From: Aspergillus flavus
Lineage: Eukaryota > Ascomycota > Eurotiomycetes > Eurotiales > Aspergillaceae
Length of the DNA stretch: 64,000 bases
Direction: 5' to 3'
NCBI RefSeq assembly: GCF_009017415.1
Contig: NC_092407.1
Coordinates: forward strand, 2,108,001-2,172,000
Shown here: one piece after another, positions 22,347 through 35,580 of the stretch
How the letters are laid out: every line of letters begins with the position of its first letter
Numbering within the stretch: position 1 is the stretch's first letter
The notes under the pieces: generated by a model
The model's input: only the letters and a program-made list of their open reading frames with translations
Database searches by the model: none
Told to the model about the DNA's origin: nothing
Position numbers and translations under genes: made by a program

Positions 22347-25300
22347 TTACGCTTTGACGATCTTGCAGACGAGATCCTGGCCATCCACAGAATCGCCCTC
22401 CTTGACCAGCAAGCTGGAGACCTTTCCACTGTGAGGAGCAGAGATAACCATTTCCTGGATAAGCTGTTAGCATCTGTAGTTGACCAGTGAGAAAAATGAT
22501 TCGGAATGAACTTACCATCTTCATGGCACTCAGGACGGCAAGTGGGTCACCCTTCTTAACCTCCAGACCATCGTGGACACGGATTTCAACAACCACACCG
22601 CTCATAGGAGCACCGACCTGGCTGCTGTCACCCACATCGGCCTTAGGGCGTGAAGTGTTGTCCACGGAAGCCTTGTTGTCATCAACAGCGACCTGGCGCA
22701 CCTCACCGTTGACTTCGTAGAAGACCTCACGCTGACCAGTCTGCTCTGAAAGAGGGCCGATGGCCAACAACTTCAGGATGAGCACCTTACCCTTCTCCAG
22801 CTCAACGTGGAACTCCTCGCCAATCTCAGGCTTGGCCAAGAAGTACCGTGTGGGCAAGACGGAGAGATCACCGAACTTCTGGACGAACTTCTTGTAGTCC
22901 TCGAAGACCTTGGGATACATGGCATAGCTGGCCACGTCATACTCAGTAGCAGCACCGAACTTCTCACGGATCTGGCTCTTGATCTTAGCCAAATCCAAAG
23001 GCTCGAGGTAGAGACCTGGACGCTTCTCGAGCTTGCGGCGATCGCGCAGGGCGCGGGAGCGCAATGGCTCGGGGAATCCACCGAAGGGCTGTCCCATGAG
23101 ACCTTCGAGGAATTCGAGCACAGAACCAGGGAAGTCCAGCTCACCAGCACGCTCAACAACATCCTCTGGAGTCAGTTTGTTCGAGACCATGAACTGAGCC
23201 AAGTCACCGACCACCTTGGAGGTGGGAGTGACCTTTACAATGTCGCCGAGTAAATCATTAGCCGCCTCATAGGCCTTCTTGGTTTCGGCCCACTGCTGGC
23301 CCAAGCCGAGCTGACTGGCCTGGAAGATAAGGTTGGTCAACTGACCACCAGGGATCTCGTGCTCGTAGACCTCAGGGTCGGGGCCAGTGAGACCCGCCTC
23401 GAAAGGAGAGTAGAGCAAGCGCAGCTGTGCCCAGTAGCTATCAATAGCGCGCACGTGGGCGAGGTTGAGACCGGGGTCTTGCTCAGTGCCCTCAAGAGAG
23501 GCCAGAATGGCACCAATGCTAGGCTGGGAGGTCATACCGGACATGCTGTCGGTCGCGGCGTCCACGGCGTCGGCACCCGCCTGGGCACAGGCAATCATGG
23601 AAGCTACACCAGTACCAGCGGAGTCGTGGGTGTGGACGTGGATGGGAAGGTCAGGGTAGCGCTGACGGATGGAGCCCACCAACAGGCGAGCGGCCTGGGG
23701 CTTCAGCACACCGGCCATATCCTTGATACCAAGGATGTGAGGCTTCATGGCTACAATCTTATCCACCAAGGCCATGTAGTACTCCAGGTTGTACTTCTTG
23801 TGGGGGTTCAGCATGTCACCGCTGTAGCACATGGTGGCCTCGACAACACCCTCGGCAGCATGAACAGCCTTGATACCGACCTCGAGCTGATCGACATCGT
23901 TGAGGGCGTCGAAAACACGGAAAATGTCGACACCGCACTTCTTAGCCTGCTTACAGAAGTGGTAGATGGCGTTGTCTGGGAGGGAAGAGTAGGCGACACC
24001 GTTGGCACCACGGAGCAACATCTGGAATGGGATGTTAGGAACAGCCTTACGCATCTTGCGCAGGCGGTCCCAGGGGTCCTCATAGAGGAAACGCATGGCC
24101 ACATCGAAGGTAGCACCACCCCAGCATTCCAAACTGTACGCATTGGAGTAGGCGTAGCTGGTCTCATGGGCGATGTTCAACAAGTCGATGGTACGCACAC
24201 GGGTGGCCAGCAAAGACTGGTGGGCGTCACGCCAGGTAGTATCCATGATCAAGCAACCCTTGTTGGCACGCACGGCCTTCGCAAAGGCAGCCGGGCCCTC
24301 CCGGTCCAGAATCTGCTTCCAACCCTTGGTGCAGGGGGCGGAAACGTCAAGCGGCTTGCCCTCGGCATCGAAAAGCTTCGGCTTGATGACATCACCCTTG
24401 AGCTTGGGCTCGCCAATTTGGCCCTTGATGCTACTACCGTTGACAGCTACATCGCCGAGGTATGCGAGCAGCTTCTGGGCACGGTTCTGACTGCCGACAA
24501 GAGAGAACAATTCAGGGGTGTCGTCGATGAAAGTGGTCCAGCAGTTTCCATCGACGAAGGTCGGGTGGCTCAGAAGCGAAGTCAGGAAGGGAATGTTGGT
24601 CTTCACACCACGAATACGGAACTCGACCAAGGCACGCACAACCTTGCGACGAGCGATTTCATAGGTCGAACCACGGCAGGTACACTTGACCAGCATGGAG
24701 TCGTAGTGAGGGGTGATGATAGCACCAGCGAAACCGTTACCACCATCCAGACGGACACCGTTACCACCAGCGGAACGATAAACCTCAATCTTACCAGTAT
24801 CCGGAGAGAACCCCTTGGCGGGATCTTCCGTGGTGATACGACATTGAATGGCAAATCCGCGGGCGGAGATGCGGTCCTGAGTCAGGCCCAGTTGCTCGAG
24901 GCTTGCACCAGCAGCAATCTGGATCTGTGCAGCCACGATATCGATACCAGTAATCTCTTCGGTGATGGTGTGCTCGACTTGGATACGAGGATTGATTTCA
25001 ATGAAGTAGTGGCGGTTCTGCTGGTCCACCAGGAACTCAGCTGTACCGGCGTTACGGTAGTTGACGGACTTGGCCAGCTTCACAGCATCGGCCAGGATGC
25101 GGTCCCGGACATCGGCTGGCAGGTCCTTAGCCGGAGCAACCTCAACGACCTTCTGGTGACGACGCTGCACGGAGCAGTCACGCTCAAACAGATGGACAAC
25201 GTTGCCGTGGCTGTCACCCAGAAGCTGGACTTCAATGTGCTTGGGTTTGTCGAGGAAGCGCTCGACGAAGACGGTACCATTGCCGAAGGCGGAGCGGGCC

Positions 25301-25989
25301 TCAGAGGTGGCTCGCTCGAACGAGTCACGCAGCTCGGCCTGGTCACGGACCACACGCATACCACGGCCACCACCGCCAAAGGCAGCCTTGATGATGATGG
25401 GGAAGCCATAGGTGTCTGTGAACGCCTTGACCTCCTCATAGCGCTCGACGGGGCCCTCCGTACCCGGAACGACAGGGACCTCGCACTTAATGGCCAGCCG
25501 ACGGGCCGACACCTTGTCACCCAAGCTGTCAATGGTATCGGGAGTGGGTCCCACAAAGACAATGCCGGCGTTCTCAACCTTGCGGGCGAAGTCGGCGTTC
25601 TCGGACAAGAAACCGTAGCCCGGGTGGATCAGCTGGACACCGTGCTCCAGGGCGATCTTGATGATCTCATCGCCCGCCAGGTACGCACCGACAGGGGTGT
25701 ACTGACCGCGGTGGCCAATCATGTAGGCCTCATCGGCCTTTTGACGGTGCATTGACAGTCGATCCTCATGAGAGTAGATAGCAACCGTCTGCAAGGACAG
25801 CTCGTGGGCCGTTCTGAAGATACGAATGGGGATCTCACCACGGTTGGCGACGAGGATCTTCTGGAAGTGCATAATGGAGGAATTGGCGCGCAACCGATGG
25901 TGCACGGTATCACGGAGGTGTTCATGGTGGTCATCGATGAACTCGGTGTCATCGACCGCCTCCTCAGGCTGACGAAACGGAGCCGCCAT
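22347..25989 (-). CDS. pyc: pyruvate carboxylase
   Basis: Two exons, 25989..22516 and 22454..22347, with a 61-nt intron right after the biotin motif, encode 1193 aa, the usual length in Aspergillus. The enzyme turns pyruvate, bicarbonate and ATP into oxaloacetate; in Aspergillus it is largely cytosolic, and I see no clear mitochondrial presequence. Domains in order are biotin carboxylase (about 40-490, with AAFGGGGRGM and EINPRIQVEHTITEE), carboxyltransferase (about 565-830, with DTTWRDAHQSLLATRVRT), a central PYC domain, and the biotinyl domain. The biotin-accepting Lys is 1157 in SAMKM, the last residues of exon 1. Exon 2 supplies the rest of the biotinyl fold (EMVISAPHSGKVSSLLVKEG). Intron retention would destroy that fold. 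Codon bias leaves a 798-codon open frame on the opposite strand, judged spurious. Confidence 0.97.
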
Positions 25990-28627
25990 GGTGGGAGGTG
26001 ATGTGAAAGGTGAGGGAGGAGGGTTAGGAGGAGGAGAGGATAGAGGAAGAATGGAGCGGAGAGGGAGAAGAGAGAAGCAAGATGTTCTAGAAGGACCAAG
26101 GGTTTAAAAAGTTAGAGGCAAGACCAATGGGTCCGGGAGGTAGCAGTGAGTCACCTCTAGCTAGCGGAGACGACGAGTAGCTTTCCGCCGGACAGCTCGC
26201 GGAGGGGAAGAAAATCTCCCGGTTTCGGAACGGGAATCTGAGGAAGAACGCGGGGGGAGAATTACTATGAGGGGTAGATCGTTGGAGGGACCCGAAAAGA
26301 TATCGAGCCGAGATCTCTCTACTTGGAGAAGGAGGGGAGAGGAGTGGATGAGAGAGGAAAGGAGTTGAGTGGTATTTGAAGAAAAGGATGAAGAGAAAGA
26401 AGAAAAAGAATGCGAGAGAAGAATGGTCTAATATGTCAACGGAGGGCAAAGAGATTGGGAAACTGATAAAGAAAAGCACAGGGAGGGGACGAGGAGGGGC
26501 GGGTCTCTGCCTCAGGCCCAGCTGTGGAACATCCCTCCATACTCCGGATAACATACAAGACCTATGATACCAGGCATACAGTGTGACAGTGACAGTGACC
26601 ATACAGATCCGAAACTGAACTATCCTAAACGCTAACTCTAACTATCAATTGGCAAGCTTCACATGACATCAAAAAGTCTAACCTACAGTGATCCCCTTAT
26701 CACTTCATCTCTGGTACATACCGAAACCCTTCAAGGAAGAGTGATCCTATCCTCTTGATCTCACCGGCACACCGGTCACACCTCCCAGGTGCCAAGGGTA
26801 AATAGTCCAAGAATACCACTCCAATGCCATGGATGACGTCCCACGGTCCCCACTCTCATAGTCTGCAAATAATCCCCCCTCATAGTGTGCTTTCCCTTGG
26901 AACTTCCCCATAATGTTTACCAAGTGATGGGGACCAACCTCTTGTTTCTTTGTTTAGGTAACCACCCGTTGAATTTTTTTTTTTTTTAAAAAAAAATTTC
27001 TTTTTTCTCAATTTTCAATTTATGTTTTTTTAATATTTCCCACTCCGCTCCCAATTCTGTATGCTAATCTCATTTATAACTCTTGGCCCATTACTACTAC
27101 CTATACGGAGTACAGGTAGATGATATCCCACATTCTCATTAAGAACTCCCGTTGGTCCAAATCATTGGCCAATGGACGATCCTTCATTTATGCAATGTCA
27201 TAGTTTTACGCTTCCTTTTTATTCTAGCTTTTTTTTTTTTTTTCTTATCCGCATGATCCCAATCCATACGGGCGATCAATTCTCGGCAAAGGATGATAAA
27301 ACAAGATAGTGAAATCAATAATTAACCGGCCATCAACTACGCTTCCTCCAATGACTTCCCTCGTAGGGAATCCTAAGATTGCCGAATTGAATCGGGAGGT
27401 TCAGGACCTGACGTTTTCTTGCTCTGTATGTACCTCGGGTCCTCGGGCTAATTCCCTCCAGGCACAAGAAAAAGAATTGGAAGGGAAGAAACTAAAAATA
27501 AAATGAAACGCAATCGAATAGAATAAAATAAAGTCAAAAATGGCTCACGGGGACAGGAAAAGGAAATAAGAAATGGTAATCAAAATGGCCCAGTTTCCTC
27601 AAGAGGGTTCGCGTTATTCGAAACGATCTCGTATGGCCGAAGATAGGCGAAGGCGGGAGGGGCCAGAAGGCCAGATGCAAGCTGCGATGCCGAAATTTGC
27701 AGATGGGCTTAGGCAAAGGGATCTACAAATGGAAACCCACCCCCGGAGAACGCTTTCCGGACGTCTCGTTTTGGCCTGGGCCGAGGTTAGTGACTTCAAA
27801 CTTGACCTCAACTCCACCCCGTTATTTCTCGTGACCTGGAAAAATCTCGGGCAGAATTCGCTCTCCGTTTGCCAAGGTTACCGAAACCGTCACACCGAGA
27901 ACAAGAGGTACATATGTACTGTATCAGGTAGCTCACAGTCTAAGCATCTTCGAGATAATGCACCTTCTCCTGCAGCAAGCGTCGCATCTCATATATGCCT
28001 GTCTGATGCATCCATTTCTCCGTAACATCCTCCGACTGTCCAACCATTCCATTCATTCCTCCTGATTTACCCACCCCACGGCTAAGGTCACTCCCATCCA
28101 GACCACCACCGTCCGTTCTTTTAACCGGCTTACCTGTCTTCTACTTCCTTTCCACCGACGTGGTACAATGGAGAGCTAACTAGGAGTCTCCACAAACTCT
28201 GTGGGATAATTACCCCTACTACTACTACTGGCGAGGATTAAGGTGTAACCCCCTATGGGGCAACTTCGTCACGTCAAGAAAACAATACCATTGCTTCCCG
28301 TGAGCGTACTGCACGGCTCATCATCAAGAATTTTCGAGGACTATCAAATACAGGGGAGGGGCATAGAAAGCAACAAAGGAAGAGAGAATTATGGAATAAG
28401 AAAATAAACAAGACGTCAATGACGATCCATCAAGGTCTGCAAAAGAACCGCCCCCGGTGGACATCCTCTACGACCCTCTCCGGTTTTTAGTCTCACCAAG
28501 ATCAACGGCAGATCATCCATGGCTTATGCTATACATACACGAAACCCCGTTGGAAGAGGGAATAAAAACAAAATAGAAAAAAAAGAAATTCTTCAGCTGA
28601 CAAGGGAGGCGTAAGATGCGTACGTGT
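25990..28627. other. long intergenic region, pyruvate carboxylase promoter side
   Basis: No convincing gene is found in 2.6 kb. The DNA next to the carboxylase start is purine/pyrimidine-biased (26000-26470). Three tandem GTGACA/C units lie at 26583..26600, a T-run meets an A-run at about 26978-26998, another T-run is at 27230-27243, and a CCAAT-box palindrome CATTGGCCAATG lies at 27163..27174. An open frame at 27573..28025 (+) has no recognisable motif. The region should hold a long carboxylase promoter, perhaps with a 5' leader intron, and the clathrin 3' UTR. Confidence 0.45.
27163..27174. promoter_or_regulatory. palindromic double CCAAT box
   Basis: CATTGGCCAATG carries a CCAAT motif on each strand. 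In Aspergillus such sites can bind the HapB/C/E complex. It lies about 1.2 kb upstream of the pyruvate carboxylase start, so a role there is only a guess. Confidence 0.3.
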
Positions 28628-31600
28628 CTAGAACGGGCGGAAGCCGGTGGCCTGCGGCGTGATCCCGTTGGTCTGTTGATACGGCATAGGACTTGGCACG
28701 GGCGCCGCTGGACCCTGGGTCAACATCAGCCGCGAGCCACCCAGGATCGGTGTGTTGTCCTCTTCGGTCTTCTGTGTGACTTCGCGCTTCTTGCGCTCCT
28801 CGTTGTCCTTCTTGAGCATCTCGATCGTACGCGTCTGCTCGCACAGGAAGTTGATCATGTAGGGCATGGTGAAATCGTGAAGGCCGTGGCGCCACGAGAC
28901 CTCCATGATCACATCGGGACGGATAAGGTCGTAGCAGGCATACAGCATACCAACGTAGCATTCCCTGCTGCCAATGTCCACAAACTAAAATCGAAAGTTA
29001 GCAAAGTACTTCCACAGGTAGGGTGTAGCAGAAACTTACGTAGCGAAGGAGCTCCTCCACCACCTCAGCCTTGCCCGAGAGCGCCGCGGTCTCAATTGCA
29101 TCCTTGTAGAGCTTGTCCTGCTTCGAAAGTGTAATCGACTTCTCCCAACGCTTATTATTGCGGTAGATGTTCGCAGCAATCTGACGGAAGAAGATCAGTT
29201 CGTGCTTCTCCAGACGCTGAGCCAGTTCCACGGCGTCGAAGTTATCGTAGTTGTCCACTGAGTCGCGCAGGGTCTTGTAATCTTCCTCCTCGATCAAGAG
29301 GTCATTGATGGCATCATTCACTGCCCTCTTGTTTTGGGTCTGGACGTTCAGGAGGAAGGGCTTGATCAAGGGTATGTTATCTGAGGACTGGAAAATGCGA
29401 ACAACACGATTGACGTCAATCCTGGCGGTCAAAACCTGGAGCAGATCGGTAAGAAGCAAAGGCTGCTCTTGCAGGTAGAAGTTGAGAGCACGATAGTAAA
29501 TCTCAAGATTAGCGACCTTGACGATGATATCCTTGAATGAGTGATGTTCCCAAGCGTCGGCAGCACGCTCCATCATTGCCAATGCGGCGTTATCCCACTC
29601 ATCATAGTGGCAGTACAAGAACACCAGCTCTGGCCAGAGGTTGGCATCCTCGCAAGCCCGGATCATCTTGGGGATATTGATACGGGACCAGAAGAGTTTG
29701 AGGTGCTCCATGACCCGATCAGGGTGGTACTTGGAGAGCGCAATACCCAACTCAGTGAACATACCCATGTGGGCCCTCTCCAAGCCCAAGCCAGCCTCCA
29801 GAACAGAGATAAGTTCATCGAAGTAACCGTTGCGTTCGTATTGGCGAACAAGATCCTGCAGCTCCTCAGCATGGACGATGAGATTGAGACCACAGATCTG
29901 GGCAAGACGGAACTCCTTCTTGTTGACGCATGCTTCGTTGACCTGCTTCCAGACCTTGACACTGTTGGCCTTGCGGGCACATTCCACCGCAGCTTGGTAG
30001 TCTTCCAAGTGTACCAAGGTTGTGGCAAGCTTGGCCCAGTTCGAGATGCTAGTGTAGAAGATCTTGGCAGCTTCATGGTAGCCTTCCTCGTAGGCCTTGT
30101 CACCAGATGTCTCAACATCCGCAACATTGGTCGACCGCAAGAAGTCCTCAAGTTCTGAGAGTTGATCGAGTCTGGCGTAGGCGAAGGCCAAAGCAGTGTC
30201 AATAGGGGGCTCCCGCAAAGTCTTGCGTGCCATCTTGAGATACTTAACGAGATCCTCATCCTTGCCAGCGTGGGTTGCGGTTTCAATGACCTCAAGGTAG
30301 TTCGAAGGGTCACTAGCACGGATGTACGACTCGATCGAGTCAGACACACGAAGACCGTCTAGTTGTGCCTTGGCAACCTTGCTCCATACATCCGGCAACT
30401 CAACACGCTCAGCAAACTCTTGGGCACGATCAATGCTAACAATGTTCTCAACAAGGACATTGACGGCGGCAATGTAGTTGTTGACCTTCTTGTAAATTTC
30501 GAAAGCCTCCTCATACAAGCCAACCGAGATACACATTTCCGCAATTTCATCAGGGCTGAATTCGTTGAGCTGATGAATATAGTCCATCAGGCGGCCCTTG
30601 TCAGCCTTGGCAGCGGTGAGCATAAGCAGGTTCTGCAAGCTGCCATTGTCACTGAAAGGTGATGGCTCAAGGATAATCTTCTCTAGCAGCTCGATAAGCT
30701 CGCCAGGCAGGTCGGCTTCAAGGAAGGCCTTAACAGCAACAGACACCTTGTCAGGTTCCGTCGATTCAGGCACTGCAGTTGCGATGACCTGGTCAACCAT
30801 GGACCTACGGTGAACATTGTTTTCACTCAAGACGAAGGACCAGATTTCCGGATCAGCCCTCTCAACGAGGTAGCGTGCCTGGGCACGATACATGGCGTTC
30901 TCGTTGGTGATGTTGATGAGCTCCAAGTCATTTTGACCTTTCCTATACGCGATATAGGCCAGGTTCGGGTCGCGCTTCTCACAGTACTTGCCGACAGTCA
31001 GTGTGTCATACATATCGTTCTCCTTGAGGAACTTCTCGGGGTCGTTATTGCTATCGATATAGATCTTCGCAAGAGCATTGTACACAGCCTGTTGCTGATT
31101 ACCGGTGGCGAGAGTAGCCTCGAGGAAAGGCAAGAGCAGCTTGAGCCTATTCCGACTCTCCACCTCGTTGACAAGCTCATCAATCGGGATAACGGCTGGA
31201 TCTACCGTAGAGAGAAGGTTCTTGATAATGCTCTCTTCGCAATCAACGTCCAGTAACCCTCCAACCACTGCCGGAGCACGGGAAGGGTTGACACGCTGTA
31301 CGTAGACCTCAATAGACTTGTACTGCTGGTTCTGGTAGAGATAGAGAACGAGGTCGTGGATAAAGTTGAATCGATCGCAGACAATGATCAGTGGGAGCTG
31401 TTCCGTCAACTTGGCCTCCTTTAGGAAGTTCTTCACCTTTTCGGGGTTGTAGTAGTTGCTCTCACGGCAAATACGCTCAACCTCAGTGACCTGGCCCATG
31501 GCAGTAGCAGCTTCGATGTACTTGAAGTGAACCTCGGGGTCCTCGCTAAGGTTAACGATGCTTCCAAGGTAGTAGTAAAGACCTTCAGCAGTACGGTACT

Positions 31601-34057
31601 TCTCGAAAAGGCTGATGAGGCTACCAGGACCCAGGAGATCGGAGAACTTGGTGGCAAGCTGAACGACGGCTTGCAAATTCTGACGGATGTTCACCTGCAA
31701 CATCGTATCCATGCAGTCGAGAGTCTGCTCAACAGAAAGACGACCGAAGTAATTCATCAACCATTCAGGGCTCAGCTTGTCGGTGCGGACGATGTTACGC
31801 TTGATGGCTGTAGGATCATCAGTGTTCTCCAGGGCGCGTTGGATGAGGCCAGCATTCTCGCACAGCTGGGAAATTCTTGGGCGATCGTAGTGGGTGAAGA
31901 TCTCGTTGCCAAGGATAGCATCAGCCACTTGAGGGGCGTTGACCAGGTTCATCTCAAGTAACCGTGTCTGCAGATGACCATGCTCAGGCTTGTTATCCTT
32001 GAGGGCATCCAACAAGAAAGAAGTCGCCTGCTGGATCATGTTCTGAGACAAGAATACGTCCACAACACGATCCAGGTCGATCAGTGCACCAGATTCCTCG
32101 TTGGCGAGCTGAGCAGCAAATTCGGCACCCTTCTCAGGGTTCACACGCACAATATGCTGCAACAGCTGGGTATAGTCAGGCTGATAACCGACCTGCTTGG
32201 AGTACGCGAGAATCTTATCGAATTGCCCAGTCTCTGCAAAGCCAGCGATGACCTTGTGAGGAACATTGGCTTGCAAGTAAATCTGCAGAGCAAGGTTCAT
32301 GTCATAGGGTCGAACAATATCTCCAAGTTCCTCGGAGCCCTCCAGCTTTTCTTCACGCATCCACTTCTCAAGGAGGTGCTTCCGGTTTTGCTGCAAGACG
32401 GGGCGGACGAGCTCAACACTCTCGTATTTGTTCAGAGATCCCTTGTCCAAAAGCATTCCAAAGTACTGGAGGATAACAGACATTTGCTGCCCGGTTTGAG
32501 GAGCATTCTTGAAGCGGTTGATGGTTTCCGGAGTGCGAAGGAATCCGCGGGGCGAGTTTGCGGCGATCTTAGCAGCCTCAGAGTAGTTGCCCTGGGCAAG
32601 GAGGTTGTCAAACTGTTGCTGGTAGAGATGGTCCGCACCGGCAAGTCCAGCCTTGGAGGCAAGCCTCACTGCAAGCCCAGACATAGCAGGGTTCTCCATC
32701 AAGTACTGAACAATCGTGTTCTCATCAACGCTGACGGACAGAACCTGACCCTTGCGGTTCACACCAACCAAGCCAGCCGAATCTGAGTCGGGCGCGGTAG
32801 TGAAAATGGTCTCGCTGGAGATCCGGTTCATGAAAATGCAGGTGCCAGTCTCGAGATCATAGAGATGAATGAAGCCATACTTGGTGACAAGATACACGAC
32901 ATCGTACTTCCGAGATACTTGCATCGCCACCGGGAAATCATTGACAGCCTCTTGAGGGAAATACACCTCGACAGCCTTCTTCTGGAATCGGGGGTTCGGA
33001 TCTTGGTGGTCAATCTCGGCGATCTGTAACTTGGCACCGGTCTGGGTCCGAACGGCAAAGGTGAAGAGCTTATGTTCCAAAGGAGAACCCTCGACTCGAA
33101 TCGAAGCGAAGGCGGCAGCATGTCCTTCGATGAATTGCGAGATCCCACGTTCCTTAGAGTACAGCTGCATCGAGCCCACAACACGCCCCTGCTGCTGGCT
33201 GATTCCAACTACTACCATCCATTTCTCATCATCGTTAACGCGATAGTTGATAATTTGGCACCCCTATTAAATATCAAGATATCAGCTTTCCAGTTCCAAT
33301 CGCTTGTTTACGTGTGTTCGATGCATATGACGTACGCTCAAGTTAGGGAGTCGGTCGAAGATCTTGAGTGGCTGAGACTGTGTAGGGTCGAAGACATCCC
33401 AGTGGTAAACGGACGAGTCCGTTACCAGACCCAGGCACTTGTCGCTGAACCACTTCCAGTAAACAACATCCTCATTCATCACCGCTGACTTCAGCTTCTG
33501 TTTCGCCCCAAGATCGAAGATTTGGATTGTGCGGCCTTGAGCCTTCAAAGCGATGATGTTTTTGGTCCAGTGCATGATAGCACTATCGGCGTTAATTGGC
33601 CGTTTGAGGATTTCATTGTTATTCTTTAAGTTGATGATGATAACTTGAGGTTTATCTTCTTCATTGAGCTTTTGCCGAACGCAGACATAGTGATCCGATT
33701 CTAGAGTCTGTTGCGAAGAGGGGGGCAATTAGCACACTGTAGATCAATTGAGGGGCAACGGTGCAGTATGTGTGTGGGACTTACACATGAGTTGAACCCG
33801 ATAGATGCCGGCTGGTAAGAGTAGCAACGTAAGTAGATGTTGACAACAGTTAGGGTGGGTATGGTTGGGCGCGACTAGCACCGCAGCCTTAAAGACCACG
33901 AGCTGGCAGTGCGACAAGACATACCGCAATTTCAGCATTTGTCAACTGCAAGTATAGAAACACGGGTCAGCTTCCCATCACTAATCTGATAGTATTGAAG
34001 TCAAGGGTCGGAGAATACATTAATAAGCTCCGTAAACTTGATGGGGAGAGGAGCCAT
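28628..34057 (-). CDS. chc1: clathrin heavy chain
   Basis: Six exons, 34057..34019, 33945..33925, 33811..33785, 33707..33336, 33263..29040 and 28984..28628, encode 1679 aa. The first three exons are 39, 21 and 27 nt and spell MAPLPIKFTELIN / LTNAEIA / PASIGFNSC, leading into TLESDHYVCVRQ, the start of the beta-propeller. The propeller (about 1-330) is followed by the linker and long alpha-solenoid of CHCR repeats forming the leg (for example LDCMDTMLQVNIRQNLQAVV). The end carries the trimerisation helix and a tail (SRECYVGMLYACYDLIRPDV then a polar end GITPQATGFRPF). Clathrin triskelia coat vesicles at the Golgi, endosomes and plasma membrane. All introns are GT-AG and every junction keeps frame. 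Length is slightly above the yeast and animal proteins. Confidence 0.96.
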
Positions 34058-34835
34058 ATTTACGTAGGCCGCAGGACGACCTCACCCAACCAACGAAACG
34101 CCACGCAAATAAATTCCACCGGGTTATAAGGAAAGAGAAAGAAAGAGAATTTAAAATTGAAGCTAAAGACGGAATGAAGGGAAAGAAGTAAGAGGGGGAG
34201 GAAAAGGAGGCTTTGAAACAGGGAGAGGGTAAGTTGATGATAGACTGGGGAAGCGGAAGTGACCTCAGGAGACCGGCGCGGCCGTCGTTGCTGAGGTGTC
34301 GCTTATGGGGCGTCACGTGCAGCCAGGGGCAGATAGAGTGAGATGGTCTGGACCTGCTTTGAACAACCAAAGACACTGATCTCTGAATTATAATTGAATC
34401 TAAAAGCAGAGAACGACTCTTTATCTCAAGCGAGTCAAGTTTATAAGATAATCATTCATTTAAATGAACGATCGAAACCATTGTCTTTTTCTTAGACTAA
34501 GAATTCAACTGTTGATCGAACAATGAATCGAAGTTACCCACTGCCCATTCACCTCTTTTAGAGAGATATGTTCATGTGACTCACTTTATTGTCAGCCCGA
34601 TGGTTATGTCCAAGAAATACGAAAAGTGAAAGGAGCTCTAAGTACTTGACTCCTTTGCAATTGCTTTGTACCGTAGTGCACCTTACTTGGTAGTGTTATG
34701 ACATGGACTTCAAAGACAGAGGGACAAACGCTAACACACGCTTAATTACTCACAAATAAGATACAGACTACTCTTATAATTCTAAGGGTTCAACTGTAAG
34801 TTTCATCGTAATAGCCTTCATTATCATAACCCCGT
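34058..34835. other. intergenic, clathrin promoter side
   Basis: The first 300 bp or so upstream of the clathrin start are purine-rich on the plus strand (pyrimidine-rich in the clathrin sense). Beyond about 34.38 kb the base composition becomes AT-rich and featureless. No gene is seen. Confidence 0.5.
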
Positions 34836-35580
34836 TCATTCGTCACGTCCACCTGCATATGGTACATAGCATCCCCACACCCGGTCCCAGAAGGCTGCAA
34901 GGGCAAGCTCATCCATTTCATACATATCCACATTCTCAAGCTCCTTTGACGAAAGGCAGTCTATTGCTTTCTCCCATCTAGTAGCCCAGTCCAAACTGGA
35001 CATCGCCCGGTTCCCCGGTCTAGAACATTTGTTAGCCGTATACACAGATCCTTCACGAGTCTATATCTACCTTAGCTTCAATTCCACTCGAGCTTCCCAC
35101 CCATTTCCTCTATTTAGACTAGTTAGTATGGTGCGATTCACAAACCTGAAAGATAGAATGACATACCTCGAAGCCCAAATACGGTCATGGCGAGTAGTCT
35201 TCTCGTCTAAGCCGTGTAGCACGTCGGTTTGGCGCCTGTCTGTGTCATGCGAAGAGAATGTTTCACTATGCGAAGGTTTCTCCCGGATAACCTTATCTGT
35301 ATTGGGGAGTCTGGAAAGGTGCACCTGCTGCCTTGGTAGTTCTATGGCAGCACTGATAGGCGCGTCAGTACATTGATAAGCAATCACTTGACAAGGCTAT
35401 TCAGGATATACGCAGGTTCAACCTGGCATTACCAACATACACATGTGCCTCCTCCTTAGGCTCTGATGCGCTTTGTACCGGCCCCATCCAGGAGCAAAAT
35501 TGCCGTCCTGCGCAGAGACTCAAGGCGCTGCAGCTGCCGCCCGATATTATGAATAAAAACAACGAGGTCTTGACCATCAT
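34836..35580 (-). CDS. predicted small secreted protein, four exons, no known family
   Basis: Splicing 35580..35441, 35352..35167, 35109..35071 and 35019..34836 gives an uninterrupted 182-aa protein. The introns of 88, 57 and 51 nt all start GTATGT or GTAGAT and end AG; the first two have strong branch sites (TACTGAC, TACTAAC) just before the acceptor. The N-terminus MMVKTSLFLFIISGGSCSA is a textbook signal peptide, probably cut after SCSA near residue 19. The mature part carries four Cys (two near 23-29, two in the last 60 residues), a polar middle and a Trp-rich, acidic end (AAFWDRVWGCYVPYAGGRDE). I recognise no family. A second Met two codons from the start, and a third at 35487, are alternatives. 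An overlapping open frame at 35659..35456 in another phase is a shadow. The function is unknown; expression must be tested. Confidence 0.6.

Noticed and set aside
23359..25755. 798-codon open frame on the plus strand, opposite pyruvate carboxylase
   Set aside because: It lies fully antisense to a strongly conserved enzyme with GC-rich third positions, which removes stops from the complementary frame. It has repetitive Gly/Val/Thr composition and no family motifs.
13794..26000. MPC1 and pyruvate carboxylase as a pyruvate gene cluster
   Set aside because: They are 8 kb apart with five unrelated features between them, so the proximity is most likely chance.
27573..28025. 150-codon plus-strand frame between clathrin and pyruvate carboxylase
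   Set aside because: Polar, low-complexity start and no domain; overlapping frames on the other strand are equally long.
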